Shown piece after piece: positions 47,466 through 59,370 of a stretch of 64,000 nucleotides of DNA. The DNA comes from Branchiostoma floridae. Lineage: Eukaryota; Chordata; Leptocardii; Amphioxiformes; Branchiostomatidae. The stretch's first letter is position 1. Each line of letters begins with the position of its first letter. A program made the position numbers and the translations under genes. The notes beneath the pieces are model-generated. The model did not search any database, was not told where the DNA came from, and saw nothing but the letters and a program-made list of their open reading frames with translations. The stretch covers positions 1,287,439-1,351,438 of the forward strand of contig NC_049984.1 in assembly GCF_000003815.2 (NCBI RefSeq), in the 5' to 3' direction.

Positions 47466-50400
47466 ATGGATGCAACCTTCCAGACAGCTGACGATTCCAC
47501 CAGCAGCACCGGCAACAAAATACCGGACAACATGGAGGCCACACAGACAGACCTGCCTCATATCCGTGATTCTCCTGAATCTACAGCAGAGCCTGTGGGT
47601 CAACAGGACAAAGATGGTGCAAGTGTAGACAGCCCAGATGTCCAGGTTCGTGATGTAAACAACCAAGGAGACGTCAACCAGAATGGATCTCGACCAGAAA
47701 CTGCCATTAAACGGCCTGGGGAGCCTGTAGATCAACAAAACATCCCACCCCGGCCCAACGGGATCCTGGCCAGTCCAGAAGAGCAGGAGTACATCCCGCC
47801 CCGACTCCACGGGGTCCTGGCCAGTCCAGAAGAGCAGAAGGACATCCCACCCCGGCCCCACGGGATCCCGGCCAGCCCAGAAGAGCAAGAGGGCATCCCA
47901 CCCCGGCCCCACGGGATCCCGGCAAGCCCAGAAGAGCAGGAGGACATCCCACCCCGGCCCCACGGGATCCCGGCCAGCCCAGAAGAGCGAGAGGACATCC
48001 CACCGACCATGCGGAACACCCTCTGCAGGACGGCCACAGCAACGCTTCGGCTGAACACTCTGACCAGAATAATGGAGATTTTTGCAGGTCTGACAACGGC
48101 GCAGGACGTTCCTCGCTACCGTCTATCTGCACTTCCTACACACAAATCGGCAAAGGTGAAGAGAATCAAGCTCTTTAAACTGAAAGGCGATCTCGACCCA
48201 CAATGTGCACTTCATATACACACGTTAGCCACGCTGAACAGAGTCAAACACTCTACGTTGACAGCCCTGTTATAGAAACAGAAGAATCCCCGTCCAAAGA
48301 CATTTACAAAACTGACATTTGTAATGCAGATAACGAAGTGCAATACCAGCTGAAGGATAACCGCCGTGAAACATCAGCTGCTTACCAATGCGGCGGAGAT
48401 GTCGATGATGCCAGTGTGGACAGGACAGATATCGAAGTCCAAAATGCAAATAACGAAGCAGAAGTCCAGGCTGGAGCTGGACCAGAGTCTCCCATTGAAC
48501 AGTCAAAGGACGCTAAAAGCTCTGATCAGAAGAAAACAGAAACCACAGCCGCACCAGACGATGAGTGGATCCGTCCGTACGCAGCTGCTTACCGCCGAGA
48601 TGGCAACACTGACGGCGAGCAAGAGGATGTCTCTGACATCCAACCATACGCCGTTGCTTATGATGAACAGGAAAGACATTATGAGAATCAAAATCCGACT
48701 CACGGTTCTGTCAGCAATCCTCAGAGCATTCAGGATCAAGCAAACGCCACTTCTGGTAAGTTTAACGTAGCAAGTGAGTAGTTACTATTCGCTACGAACT
48801 ATTGTTTAGAAATTTCATAGAATCGTTCTAGAAAAAGATTAAAAAGTCTTCCATGAATAACTGGGACCCAGTAAAAGCGAGTTAGTACATCTTTGTAGGT
48901 TTTGCAGTTTTACTGTTTGGATATTTGCTTCTGGGAATGTACCTCACAATCATTTCCTGATGCTCGTTTGTATTGTCTGCTATTTCTAACAAGCTTAAGA
49001 CACTAAGAAATGTTGACTAAGAGAAGAATATATCTGGTTATGTCTGATGTGGTCATCCTAGACCTTTAGTTAATACCAAGGTTCATAAGTACAGTTTGTT
49101 CGGTAATGGGAGCGACAAGATAAAGGAATCGAATATCAAGACAGTAAACATGCATCTTGTACCTTCTGCAGATACTCTTGACCCCAAAGCGGACGGACTA
49201 CTTCCTAACCCCATGTACAGCAGCAACGCCTTACAACCCAACCCCATGTACAGCGGGAACGCGTTACGCCCAAACCCCATGTACAGCGGGAACGCGTTAC
49301 GCCCAAACCCCATGTACGCCCCCAATGGTGCACAGCCGATGGCAGATGGAGGTAAGGTGTAGTGCGATAAGTTAAGGTTGTTCTAATTTGCTACGTTTGC
49401 CTTTGTTACCTTCAAACGTTATGCTATTAAAAATGTTTTTGCTTTACTATTTTACAGGCCCTGTGTGTGTCTTTACTCAGTCCTGCCTGGCCTATGTCAT
49501 CACTACGGGCGTGATTGTGGCGACACTGACGGTTTTAACAGCTCTTATCATTGCGACCTTCATGTCAGGGGGGAAAGGCAGCTATATGGAAACGGTGAGT
49601 TTTGTTCTGAATTGTCCCGCTACATCAGTGGCAATTCAACAGCGACATTTTTACTTAAGACATTTTTGAAAGTTAATTATTCAAGAAAGGCATCTTCTAG
49701 TAGTGAATTCTAACATGATTCCCTTTTATTAAGGTTTTTTAACCGACGCTCTCATTTTCCCTCAAAATCAGACGTGGACTGTCCCCACCTTCACAGGTAA
49801 AACTACAGATGACGTCACCCGCGGGGACTACACGTCATCACCACAGCCGGACTACACGTCATCACAGCCCAGTACTGAAGGTGAGGCTCCGTTACCACCC
49901 GTTTATATAGGCTGGGCGGACACAGCCGTTTCACTCTGAAATGATTATGGACAGGGAATAAACATAGATACATGCACACTGTCTATTGAAATGTTATTTA
50001 CGAAGAGCTACCATGGAGTAATAGTCACCTGTCTGGTCGTTCAAACAACAACGTTGCCTAGCATCCACGATGTTACAGATTTTATCAAGAATAGCACAAT
50101 CATTTCACTCTGAAATGGTTATGGACAGGGAATAAACACATTGATACATGCACATAGTCTATTGAAACGTTATTTACGAAGAGCTATCAGGGACTAATCC
50201 ATTGTGTTTTGATACTGTTACCTGCCTGGGCATTCACACAACAACATTCCTTAGCATAATGTTACAGTTTTTATCAAGAATAGCACCGCTTAAAACAAAT
50301 TGATTAGAGCCTTTCAAGAGAAAGCTCAATCATTGCTTTTTGAACTCAAACAAAAATGCTGCAATGACAATGACTATTCTCCTCCATCTTCCTCAGTGGA

Positions 50401-51271
50401 CGAAAAGAAACCAACGACGATTATCTTCGGTGGAGAAGGCGAAGAGCCAGGCCAGTTTTCTGAACCAAGCGCCGTTGTCGTGTCGCCTAGCAACGAGATA
50501 TTTGTAACAGACACCTACAACAGGCGAGTTCAGGTCTTCAGCATGACGGGCGTTTATATCCGCCACTTTCCAACCGTCACTTCCGGAGAAGACTCCGAGA
50601 CCATGGAACCCGAATACATATCCATGGACGGGGAGGGTCACCTGTGGGTGATGGGGGATAATCACCATGAGACAGGGTTGATCGTTCGGTATACGAAAGT
50701 GGGGCATCACCTAGCAACGGTTCGTGCAACTCAAACCTTCAACAATTATGTCAGTGGCATCACGGTGGACGCACCCCGTAATCTTGTGGTAGTAACGGAG
50801 GTTTGGAATGGTTATGGGCAAACTATAAATATTACGCTTCTGCATTTCAACGGGACTGTCGTGCGCAAGTTCAGGGCGCAGCCGGGCCCGCAGTTCCCCG
50901 GACCGGTCGCTGTGGGGCGGGAGGGAAACTTTTTTGTGTCCGGGAACTGGGGAGATCCACGTGTGTATGTCTATAACAACACTGGTCACTACCTTTTCAC
51001 TTTTGGTAGTGACAAAATTGGTGAGGGTCAGGCAGAAAACGGTGAGATTCAGAGCGCTGTGGTCACTGACATCTGTACGGACAGTTCTGGACACGTTCTG
51101 GTGGGGACCGAGCCAGGCGGGGCGGTGGAGATGTTTACCCAGGACGGGCGGTACGTTCGCCGCGCCGCTACCGGCATGTTCGGAGCTGACGGTGTGGCAG
51201 TAGCACCGGGCGGACAGCTGGTGGTGACGAGTTATGATAACAATACCGTCACCGTGTTCTCACACTGTTGA
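47466..51271 (+). pseudogene. TM-NHL receptor paralogue C (exon 1 frameshift and TAA)
   Basis: Exon 1 is 47466-48755, followed by 49172-49351, 49458-49594, 49772-49880 and 50397-51271. The tail begins like A and B (TADDSTSSTGN, TDLPHIRDSP) and has six 17-residue PPRPHGIPASPEEQED repeats. After about 48000 homology to A (RSSLP, then SLYV in A) jumps to another frame, and in that frame TAA occurs at 48176-48178 where A has TAC. Downstream the frame is open again from an internal ATG at 48203. From there all exons close in phase (617 aa), so a shorter receptor could still be made. It has four NPMY motifs, the most of the four copies; a transmembrane helix (YVITTGVIVATLTVLTALIIATF); and a complete NHL propeller with sequons NIT, NGT, NNT. 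Exon 3 has an ordinary GT donor. The ATG at 47466 is chosen because the upstream in-frame codon at 47442 is GTG. Confidence 0.75.
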
Positions 51272-51518
51272 TCATGGAAACATGTGTCAGTCCTGTCCTC
51301 CAGATCAAAAGTTTGCCGATCCCTCCCACTAATTCCCTACCTTCAAGAGATGACGGATGACTTATACAACTTTCTATGTATATGATAAGTAATTTGATTG
51401 TAGTCTTTAAATATTAGTTACTTCGCGTTTATGTAGTTTGTCTTATGTCTGTATGCTTTATATCCAGGGAGATTTAACTACTTACGAATTTATGTACATG
51501 TAGGTTAGCTGATGGCCT

Positions 51519-51524
51519 TAATAA
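51519..51524 (+). terminator. Poly(A) signal of gene C
   Basis: AATAAA about 250 bp after the stop. Confidence 0.45.
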
Positions 51525-51549
51525 ATGTATCAATTGACAAGTATCCAAG

Positions 51550-52560
51550 TCGCATGTCTTCGAACTAGTCTCGCCGATTTGACCTTTGAACTGACAGACC
51601 TGGGGTGTTAAAATATGCATGATATATTTCCGAAATATTAAAAAACGCCGCACCATTCGCTTGGAGCAGACTAATCAATACGACCATTAATTTCTAAGCC
51701 AGAAAGAGGTTGAAAATGATAACCATTTATTTTGCTCATATGTGTTTTAAGTATTGGCTAGACTAATGCAGGTCTACTGTACACGATAACTGGGGTTCAA
51801 TCAACGTGCACTTATTGTCTACTGACGTAGATTTATTGATTTCGTGACAGGCAAAAGTGAAGGAAAATCGGACCCAGACTCTCTGCTTGGCTCTGAATGG
51901 TTTCTATGTTACAGCCCGCTGTCAGCAGATGTGAGAATGCAGAACAGTTTTTTGTGCCACAACGACCAATGGTGGAACCAAATACCATGTACAATACCCA
52001 ACGCTCAACCCTCCTCGGCAAACTCTCCAGGCTCTTAGGACACACCCTTAACCTCTCATCACTATCGGACAACGCTAAAGTTTCCCTTTTACTCCGTGGT
52101 AGTCCTTTACATTCATCTGTTGTCAACTCCAATATTCTATTAACAACCCAAAACTTCATCACTACAACTAAGCGTTTTTAAAACACAGTTGTCCTGGCAT
52201 TTTTTGTAATGTGTCCAATTATTTCATCAGTGGGTTTGGAAACTGGACTTGCGCTTATCCTTTCTTGTTATATTAAGTACAATGTATTATTTTCTGTCTG
52301 ATATGATTTTCCTTTGCTTTTCATCTGTACTTGATTTCTCTCTGTAAAATATGTATGTTTTTTATGTAAGGGGTAGCGTCAAAATAAGTCTTGCACTTGA
52401 GTGCGCCCCCTTTTGTCACTCTGTATTTCTGTTTAAATATTTGATTAAAAAAAATACAACTGGAGACATTGGAAATAAGAAAGTAAGATGACTTAAGTTT
52501 GATATTGGCTCACAGATTGAAATAAAAGTAATAATCGCTGCTTTTAAAGTTTGCATACAA
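51550..52560 (+). repeat. 3' flanking module, copy 4, interrupted by a LINE end
   Basis: The left and right parts match the uninterrupted module at 46310-46810. The break falls after accaaataccat. Confidence 0.7.
51988..52460 (+). mobile_element. 5'-truncated LINE inserted in flanking module 4
   Basis: It codes LSRLLGHTLNLSSL, then NFITTTKRF and a stop, like the last residues of a LINE ORF2. A 3' untranslated part and an A-rich tail follow. The paralogous module at 46.7 kb lacks it, which defines both edges. Confidence 0.65.
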
Positions 52561-53342
52561 GTTATTTGTGCTTTCCTGTAGATGTCTTTACTAACAGAGG
52601 AATAATCTGTATCTTTACCAGAATAACAACAGCTTCAAGCACCACTCCCATGTGATGGTAAAATTACAGGAGACTAAAACCCCTCAGTTCATTAGCGACA
52701 AGGTACCGGGGGTCTTGTGTTAGGGTTGTTTACTTAATCTAAAGGTTTTGGGATCGAGTCCCCAACAGGCCCAGAAATCTTCCCTTCGGAAAGGCTTTTT
52801 AAATCTTTACATCTATTTCACCACTCTACTTGGTCGTACAAGCACGGATGGGACTTACCGTCGGAGGTTTCATCTTTGAGGGGATCCACGCCTAACAAAG
52901 CTAAGATAGTTTGTAACATGTGCAACAAAACAACGTTAACACATACAATTGCTAATTTTTTTATCCATTCCCCAAAATATAAGTCCCTTCCACAACAAAC
53001 TCCCTTCCTCAACAAACTCCCTTTCCCGGCACAATAGAACAAAGCCACTTCCCGAAGACTGCAAGGGAGTTTATGACACCGCCCCCCCCCCCCACGTCCA
53101 TGGATATGTCCTGTGGTAATAACTGGTGGTTACAAGTTATAACCGAAGAACCCTCAACATATGTTCACGATACTGAATGTTGATCCAACAAACGGTGATG
53201 TTCTAAGTGTTATGTCAGTTCCGAAAGCAGCCTTCCACGCGTCCTCTTTCCGCATCGTGTGAATAAGCTTATTATTACTCGGCATATGTAGTTCAGGCTG
53301 GGCAGTCGAGACCCCATCTTTGTAAAACATAACCGGTAAAAC

Positions 53343-53501
53343 CGTAATTAGTTTCATCAGGTTGGTAGATCAATCGAACAAAGTCTTCTTCATTTCACAA
53401 CCTTCTTTTGATTTCCGTTGTACTGATGAAGGTGACAGATCAGTCACCGAAACGTCTACGGAAATTCAAAGAAGGTTGTGAAACGAAGAAGACTTTGTCC
53501 G
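53343..53501. mobile_element. Hairpin element with 14-bp target duplication
   Basis: The arms, about 46 bp (caaagtcttcttcatttcac and complement), are flanked by ataaccggtaaaac on both sides (53329-53342 and 53502-53515). A 14-bp duplication is long for a cut-and-paste MITE and fits LINE-type or unusual integration. Confidence 0.7.
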
Positions 53502-53799
53502 ATAACCGGTAAAACTTTAGGTGTAAGACACCAAGCTGCGTATGACCAGACTGTAAGGTTTAATTCACTCACACTGCGAGGGATCTTTTGGTGGTGGGCT
53601 CTTTCACGCCCGCGCCCTTTCATGCTGGGGACCAGACGACAATGCCATCTTGCGACTATTATGATGATGGCAGGCAGCAGTATTGACCATACTTATCATA
53701 TGGCTTCGATCACGTGTTCAATGGTTTAAATCGGTGACATGTATTTGTGTGATTCTTGGCGAAAACCTGGGATTTTGAAGTGCTTTAAGTGTTCCCTTA

Positions 53800-54302
53800 A
53801 CCATTCATGCTTATTAACATCTTATTGACATCTTAACATCAGGTCATCAGCCATTCAATCTGGATGCCCTCTTAGAAACGGAAACAACTTGTCAATACCA
53901 ATTCCCAAATGTGCACGAACCCAGAAAACCTTCTTCCACAGAGCCACTCAGTTATGGAACAATCTTCCACTTGAAACACAAACAGCTCCCACATTATCAT
54001 CCTTCAAAGCCAAAGCCTGGATCTCCCTCGGAGATCCATTCTCTGTGAACTAATGTGATTTTCCATATGTATAGATTGTATATATATATATGTATATGAT
54101 GTATATTCGTAACCGTTTTGCTTATACAATGTAACTTAATGCTAGTGATTTTATATTAACAATGTTTATTGCAGCAAATTGTATTTGTAACATGTAACAT
54201 GTATGTATTCTTCTCTCCCAGGGTTAGCCCTTGGCAATAGCCCATGGCTAGTTGGGCAGCCCTGGCTGTATGTATACAGCTGACCAAATAAATAAATAAA
54301 TG
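53800..54302 (+). mobile_element. 5'-truncated CR1/L2-like LINE 3' end
   Basis: The frame around 53840-54050 reads KTFFHRATQLWNNLPLETQ, then LSSFKAKAW, the familiar C-terminal end of CR1/L2-type reverse-transcriptase proteins. It ends in (AAAT)n at 54285-54300. Confidence 0.7.
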
Positions 54303-54524
54303 TCTTCGTCGCAACCTCCCCGGTTTATATTATCAGAACACCTATTTTTCTACATACCAGTATCGGATACCTATAAGCAGAACACCTAGTGTTTCAGTTT
54401 GAACAATGAGCAACCACAATTAGGTCGGTATTCGTGCTTTTGAGGCAATGTTTTCGTACAACACTAGTGTAGGAAGTACTTTACCCACAGGTAATATCCA
54501 TAGTGATATCTTTAACAAAAATCT

Positions 54525-54527
<3 letters not shown>

Positions 54528-54602
<75 letters not shown>
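54528..54602 (+). repeat. (CT)n(TA)n microsatellite
   Basis: A compound dinucleotide tract upstream of gene D. Confidence 0.95.
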
Positions 54603-54605
<3 letters not shown>

Positions 54606-55178
54606 GTTTTTTATTGCCATAGCATTAGCCAATAGTAAGAAAAGCATCAAAATCTAAATCGAACACCTGCTCTCTTAGAGGACACAGGAGACAATTCCAC
54701 CACATTGAAAATAGCAATTGGATATAATATTTATATATTGTATGATTTTTTGCGTTCTTCTGTGAAGCAAAACAATCACTACATCTAAACCTGTGATCCC
54801 GGTTGTGCAAAAAAAGCAGGAAATCACGGAACCTCCGTGCATACATTGGATTTCAGGTAAGGCATCATTAACCTGTGTTGTAAGGTTCCAAACTTTTGCT
54901 CAGACTTATAAGGATTTTGTCGGGACGACAAACCGATTGCTTGTTGTATACAATGATCCCCTTCTGACCTACTTAGACCACTGCACCAATACGGACATTG
55001 ACCCCTACCCACCTAGCAAATATCTTTAGGCTCCATCCAAGGCTTCTCGAGTTATGCTGTTGACAGACAGACGTACAGGTTGTTATGAGTTACACATGGA
55101 AGAATCTCAGATATCTTCTGTATCCAGACTAATCGGGATTATTTCCGCGCGACAAGACGATTGCCAGTTTGACACAAT

Positions 55179-55228
55179 GATTGTCTGCGGACCTATTTTG
55201 TTACTTTGATCCACCCTCCAATATAAAA
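55179..55228 (+). promoter_or_regulatory. Gene D promoter: conserved motif and TATA box
   Basis: GATTGTCTGCGG at 55179-55190 (one change from A-C), then TATAAAAA at 55222-55229. The TATA is about 155 bp before the ATG, so a start near 55255 is expected. This is the clearest core promoter in the cluster. Confidence 0.5.
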
Positions 55229-58204
55229 AGAGAGGTTACGTCTCAGCTACGGCGCCTGTTCACACAGATGTTGGACTGACTTTCGGTCAGCTTGTCACTA
55301 GCTCGATTGCTCTCAGAAGAAAAAGATTCAAAAGACTGTGCGTGGCTCGTATCGAAAGTGTACTTGCGCTGAGGTGTAGATGTAATGGACTCTATGGACA
55401 AGGCAACTGACGATTCAACCATTGTCAACAGTCGTGAAATTCCCAACAACATGGAGGCCACACAAGCAGACCTGCCTCACATCCGTGACTCCCCTGACTC
55501 TACAGCAGAGGACATCTACCATGCTGAAGATTGTAACGCAGATAACGAAGCGCAATATCAGCTGAAGGATACCTGCCGTGAAACATCAGCCGCTGCTTAC
55601 CAATGCGGCGTAGATGTCGATGATACCAGTGTGAACAGGTCTTATGTCCAGGTCACTGATGTGGAAAACAAAGCAGAAGACTTCGGCCAGGATGGAACTC
55701 GACCAGAGATTGTCATGAAACAATCAAATGAAGCTGAAAGCTCTAAAAAGGACAAGGCAGAAGACACAGAAGATGACTGTATCTCTCCGTATGCAGTCGC
55801 TGGTAACAATGGCAGCAATGACGACGAACAAGAAAATTTGTATGCCGCCCAACCGTACGCCGTCGCTTACGACGAACAGGATGGACACCATGAGAACCAA
55901 AAACCGACTGGCCGTTCTGCCAACAGTCCCCAGAGCAAAAACAGAGCCGTAACAAACGATGAGTGTATCCGTCCGTATGCTGTCGGGTATCAGCGGGATG
56001 CCGAAACAAACGGTGACCAAGAAGACGTGCATGACGTCCAACCGTACGCCGTCGCTTATGACGAACAAGGTGGACATGATGAGAAACAAACACCGCCTGG
56101 CCGTTCTGCTGACAGCAGTGTATGTGGACACTCTGGAGCCAGTGCCTGTAAGTCAACATTGTCACATTAACAAGTATGTAGTTAGTGATCACTATTTGTG
56201 TGCATTGTTTTAAAAATCAGGACATGTCTCGATAAATGAAAGGGACGCCGTCAAAGTGCAGTTTTGAAACTTGTGATCCTTATTGTTTGGGTATTTGCAA
56301 AATGCAAAATCACTTTCAATTATTTTCTGATTCTCAGTTAGTCCATGGCATCTGCTTTTATTGACAGGCCAAATATCGACAATTAATGTTATCTGAAGCC
56401 TTGCTCATAGTTGATACGTAGAGTCATAGATACGGCTTGTTCTGTAAGCCATTCTTAGAGCTAAAGGCGCAGCTGTGTCAGACGAGTGTATCCATCCCCA
56501 TGCAGTCACGTATCGTCAAGACGACGAACCAAGCGATAACTCTGACATCCAACCGTACGCCGTTGCTTATGAAGAGCAGGGCGGACATTATGAGAACCCG
56601 GTTGGCTGTCCTGCCGGCAGACCCCATAGTGTCTGTGGACAGCGTAGCACCAGTGCTGGTAAGTTGACTTCGTCACTTTATTAGGTTAGTAGTCACTTTA
56701 TGCTACTAATATGCCTTAAAAACCCCATCTAAATGAACTAGGAATTGTACCAATCAATAACATGGACGCCGTCAAAGCGAATTCGTTCATCCTCACATGT
56801 TTGGGATTGTTTGGATACTTGCTGGCGGAAAATTTCTAAAAACAATTTTGACATAGTTTGTTAGTCTATGTCATCTGTTCTTTGTGTCATCTGCTCTTTG
56901 CGACATACAACGGAAAAATGTTTGACCAAACGTAAGACCATGTTTAACCAGTTGTTTTCCACATTCTCCCACGCAGGGCTATACTAACACTAACACGATG
57001 TCGGCCATGCCAATCTGAGGCTTGGTTAGGCCTGCGTCACATTACCTAACTATGGCCCGGCCGAGCTGTTTGCGGAAATGAAAGCTCAAAGTTTATGCCA
57101 TTTAATATGCTAAAGGAATGCTAGTAAACTATATTCGGTACGTTTTGTGTTCTTGTTGTCTTTTACCTGCCCTAAACTACCCGACCGGGCCCTTTGTGGA
57201 AATGTGACGTTAGCCTGAGCAGGATTGGCACAGGCGGGATAGCCTTGTCTAATGTACCTATATCCTAATGTCATATGCAGATGATATCAACGAGACGAAT
57301 GACGGTCTACGCCCCAACCCCATGTACAGCGGGAACGCGTTACGCTCAAACCCCATGTACGCCCCTAATGCTGGGCAGCCAATGGCGAATGGAGGTAAGG
57401 TACATAGCGTATGGTTCTGTTGCACGTGATAATAAAACTACTTTTTATGCCGCTGCGATTTGAAATGGGTTTTCTTTTTCTACAGGTCAGGCCATGTTGA
57501 TTTGATTGCATGGATGATATCCTGTGAAAACCCCAAACTGATGCGAGCATGCAAATACTAGGAATTAAACAAAAATTAATAATGGCCGAAAAATACTTTA
57601 AGATGGAATCTTAGTGGCCAGAAATGGCTAAACACTGAGTTTGGTATACCGAGCAATACATTTTTCATTTTTGTCTATTAAGTTCTTTGACTTTGGAATT
57701 TATTTTGGCATTCTGTGACAATAGTACCAGTTTTTCTATATTTGTTCTTCAATCTATGGTACATATATATGTGCTCCTATTAAAGTTGCTTTAATTTGTT
57801 TCATTAACAGTATGTCGTTTTTTTTAACCGAAGAAAATTGATACGCGCGCGGATGTCATGGATGTGAAATCAACATTGCCTCATGGGTGTGACAGATCAT
57901 TTCGCTTGCATTTATCATCCTTGGCCGTAGTGTACTAGTATATTACATGTATTTCCCCTTTTTTATCCTTTCTATCGCTTTACAGGGAATAGATGTGTCG
58001 TTACGCGAACATGCCTGGCCGGTGTCATCACCATGGGCGTGGTTGTGGCGACTATGGCGGTTCTTTCAGCTCTTATAGTTGCAACATTAATGTCAGGCGA
58101 GCAAGATGATAACATACAAACGGCAAGTTATATTGTCTTGACAGTCCTGAATCATATTGCACACTTTCTGTTGTATGAAGCACTAGAAGTACTGCTATTG
58201 TTGA

Positions 58205-58460
58205 AGGCCATTAGGGGAATCCTGTGGCGCAATCGGTAAGGTGTTTGACCCGGACCCCAGAAGAAACGGGGTGCATGAAACCGCTGATTTGTCCCGATGT
58301 TGTGCCCCTGAGAAAGGCACTTTACACAACTTTCCTCACCTCACTCAGGTGAAAATGAGTACCTAGCTTCGGTTAGGGCCGTCCCTCGGATAGGACGTTA
58401 AATGGAGATCCTGTGTTTGGGGAGAGACACACCTAGATCTCACCACACTAATCGAAAATA
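58205..58460 (+). mobile_element. tRNA-derived SINE in a gene D intron
   Basis: The start cctgtggcgcaatcggtaag resembles a tRNA A box. It is followed by a conserved body (cctgagaaaggcacttta, then gttagggccgtccctcgga and gacgttaaatggag). I take it as a lancelet-type SINE; the family name was not checked. Confidence 0.6.
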
Positions 58461-58954
58461 TTAGGGGTCCTATATTTACTTCTCTTGCCTGGAACATAAT
58501 GTATCTTATGTAATTTATTTCATAACATATATTTGGTATAGCCCATTTATGGTAGAATATTTTTAGACTATTTGGTATAGTCCATTATATCTATGCAAAG
58601 GCTATGTGGATCAAATCGTGTCTGCCTTTCTAGTTCTAAACGCCTTCGTTTTTTTGTCCCACCTCAGACATGGACAGATCCCACCTTCATAGGTAAAGCT
58701 GAATTTGTAACGGACTCAACCCGACATGTGGACTACACACCATCGACGTCACAAACCAATCCAGGAGGTAATACTTGTAGATAAGCCTAATCCTAAGCCT
58801 GACCCTTAACCCCTAACCTATAACCCTTACTCATGACTTTAACCCTAGCCCCTAGCCCGAATAACTGACCTCTAACTGTTGGAGGACGTGTGAAAAGTTA
58901 CGTATTCAGAGAGATTGGGTCAGAGAGTTGGTGATACGGTGGTACACTGCGAGA

Positions 58955-59370
58955 GGTCGAATCTAAAATTCCAGCAAGTCCAATTGTCTAGGAGACTGTC
59001 AGTGACAGTGATTCAATCAAAAAAATTCCAGCAAGTCCAATTGTCTAGAGACTGACTCAATTAGAAATTCCAGCAAGTCCAATTCTCCAGTAGACTGTCA
59101 GTGATTCAATCAGAAAATTCCAACAAGTCCAATGTGCAGAAGACTGTGAGAGATTCAATAAAAAATTCCAGCAAGTCAAATTGGCCAGAAGACAGAAATT
59201 AAATCAGAAATTCCAGCAAGTCCAATTGTCTGGAGACTGTGAAAGATTGAATAAAAATTCCAACAAGTCCAATTGTCTAGAAGACTGCGAGAGATTCAAT
59301 AAAAGAATTCCAGCAAGTCTAATTGTCTAGAAGACTGTGAAAGATTAAATCAAAAATTGTAGCAAGTCCA
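58955..59370 (+). repeat. About 48-bp minisatellite upstream of gene D's propeller exon
   Basis: Eight or nine diverged units with aattccagcaagtccaattg, then tctagaagactgtgagaga. Confidence 0.85.

Noticed and set aside
52685-52790. tRNA gene (ggatcgagtcccc box near 52750)
   Set aside because: A B-box-like sequence alone, with no cloverleaf I can fold. At best a SINE remnant. The same holds for ttcgaattcaa near 24655.
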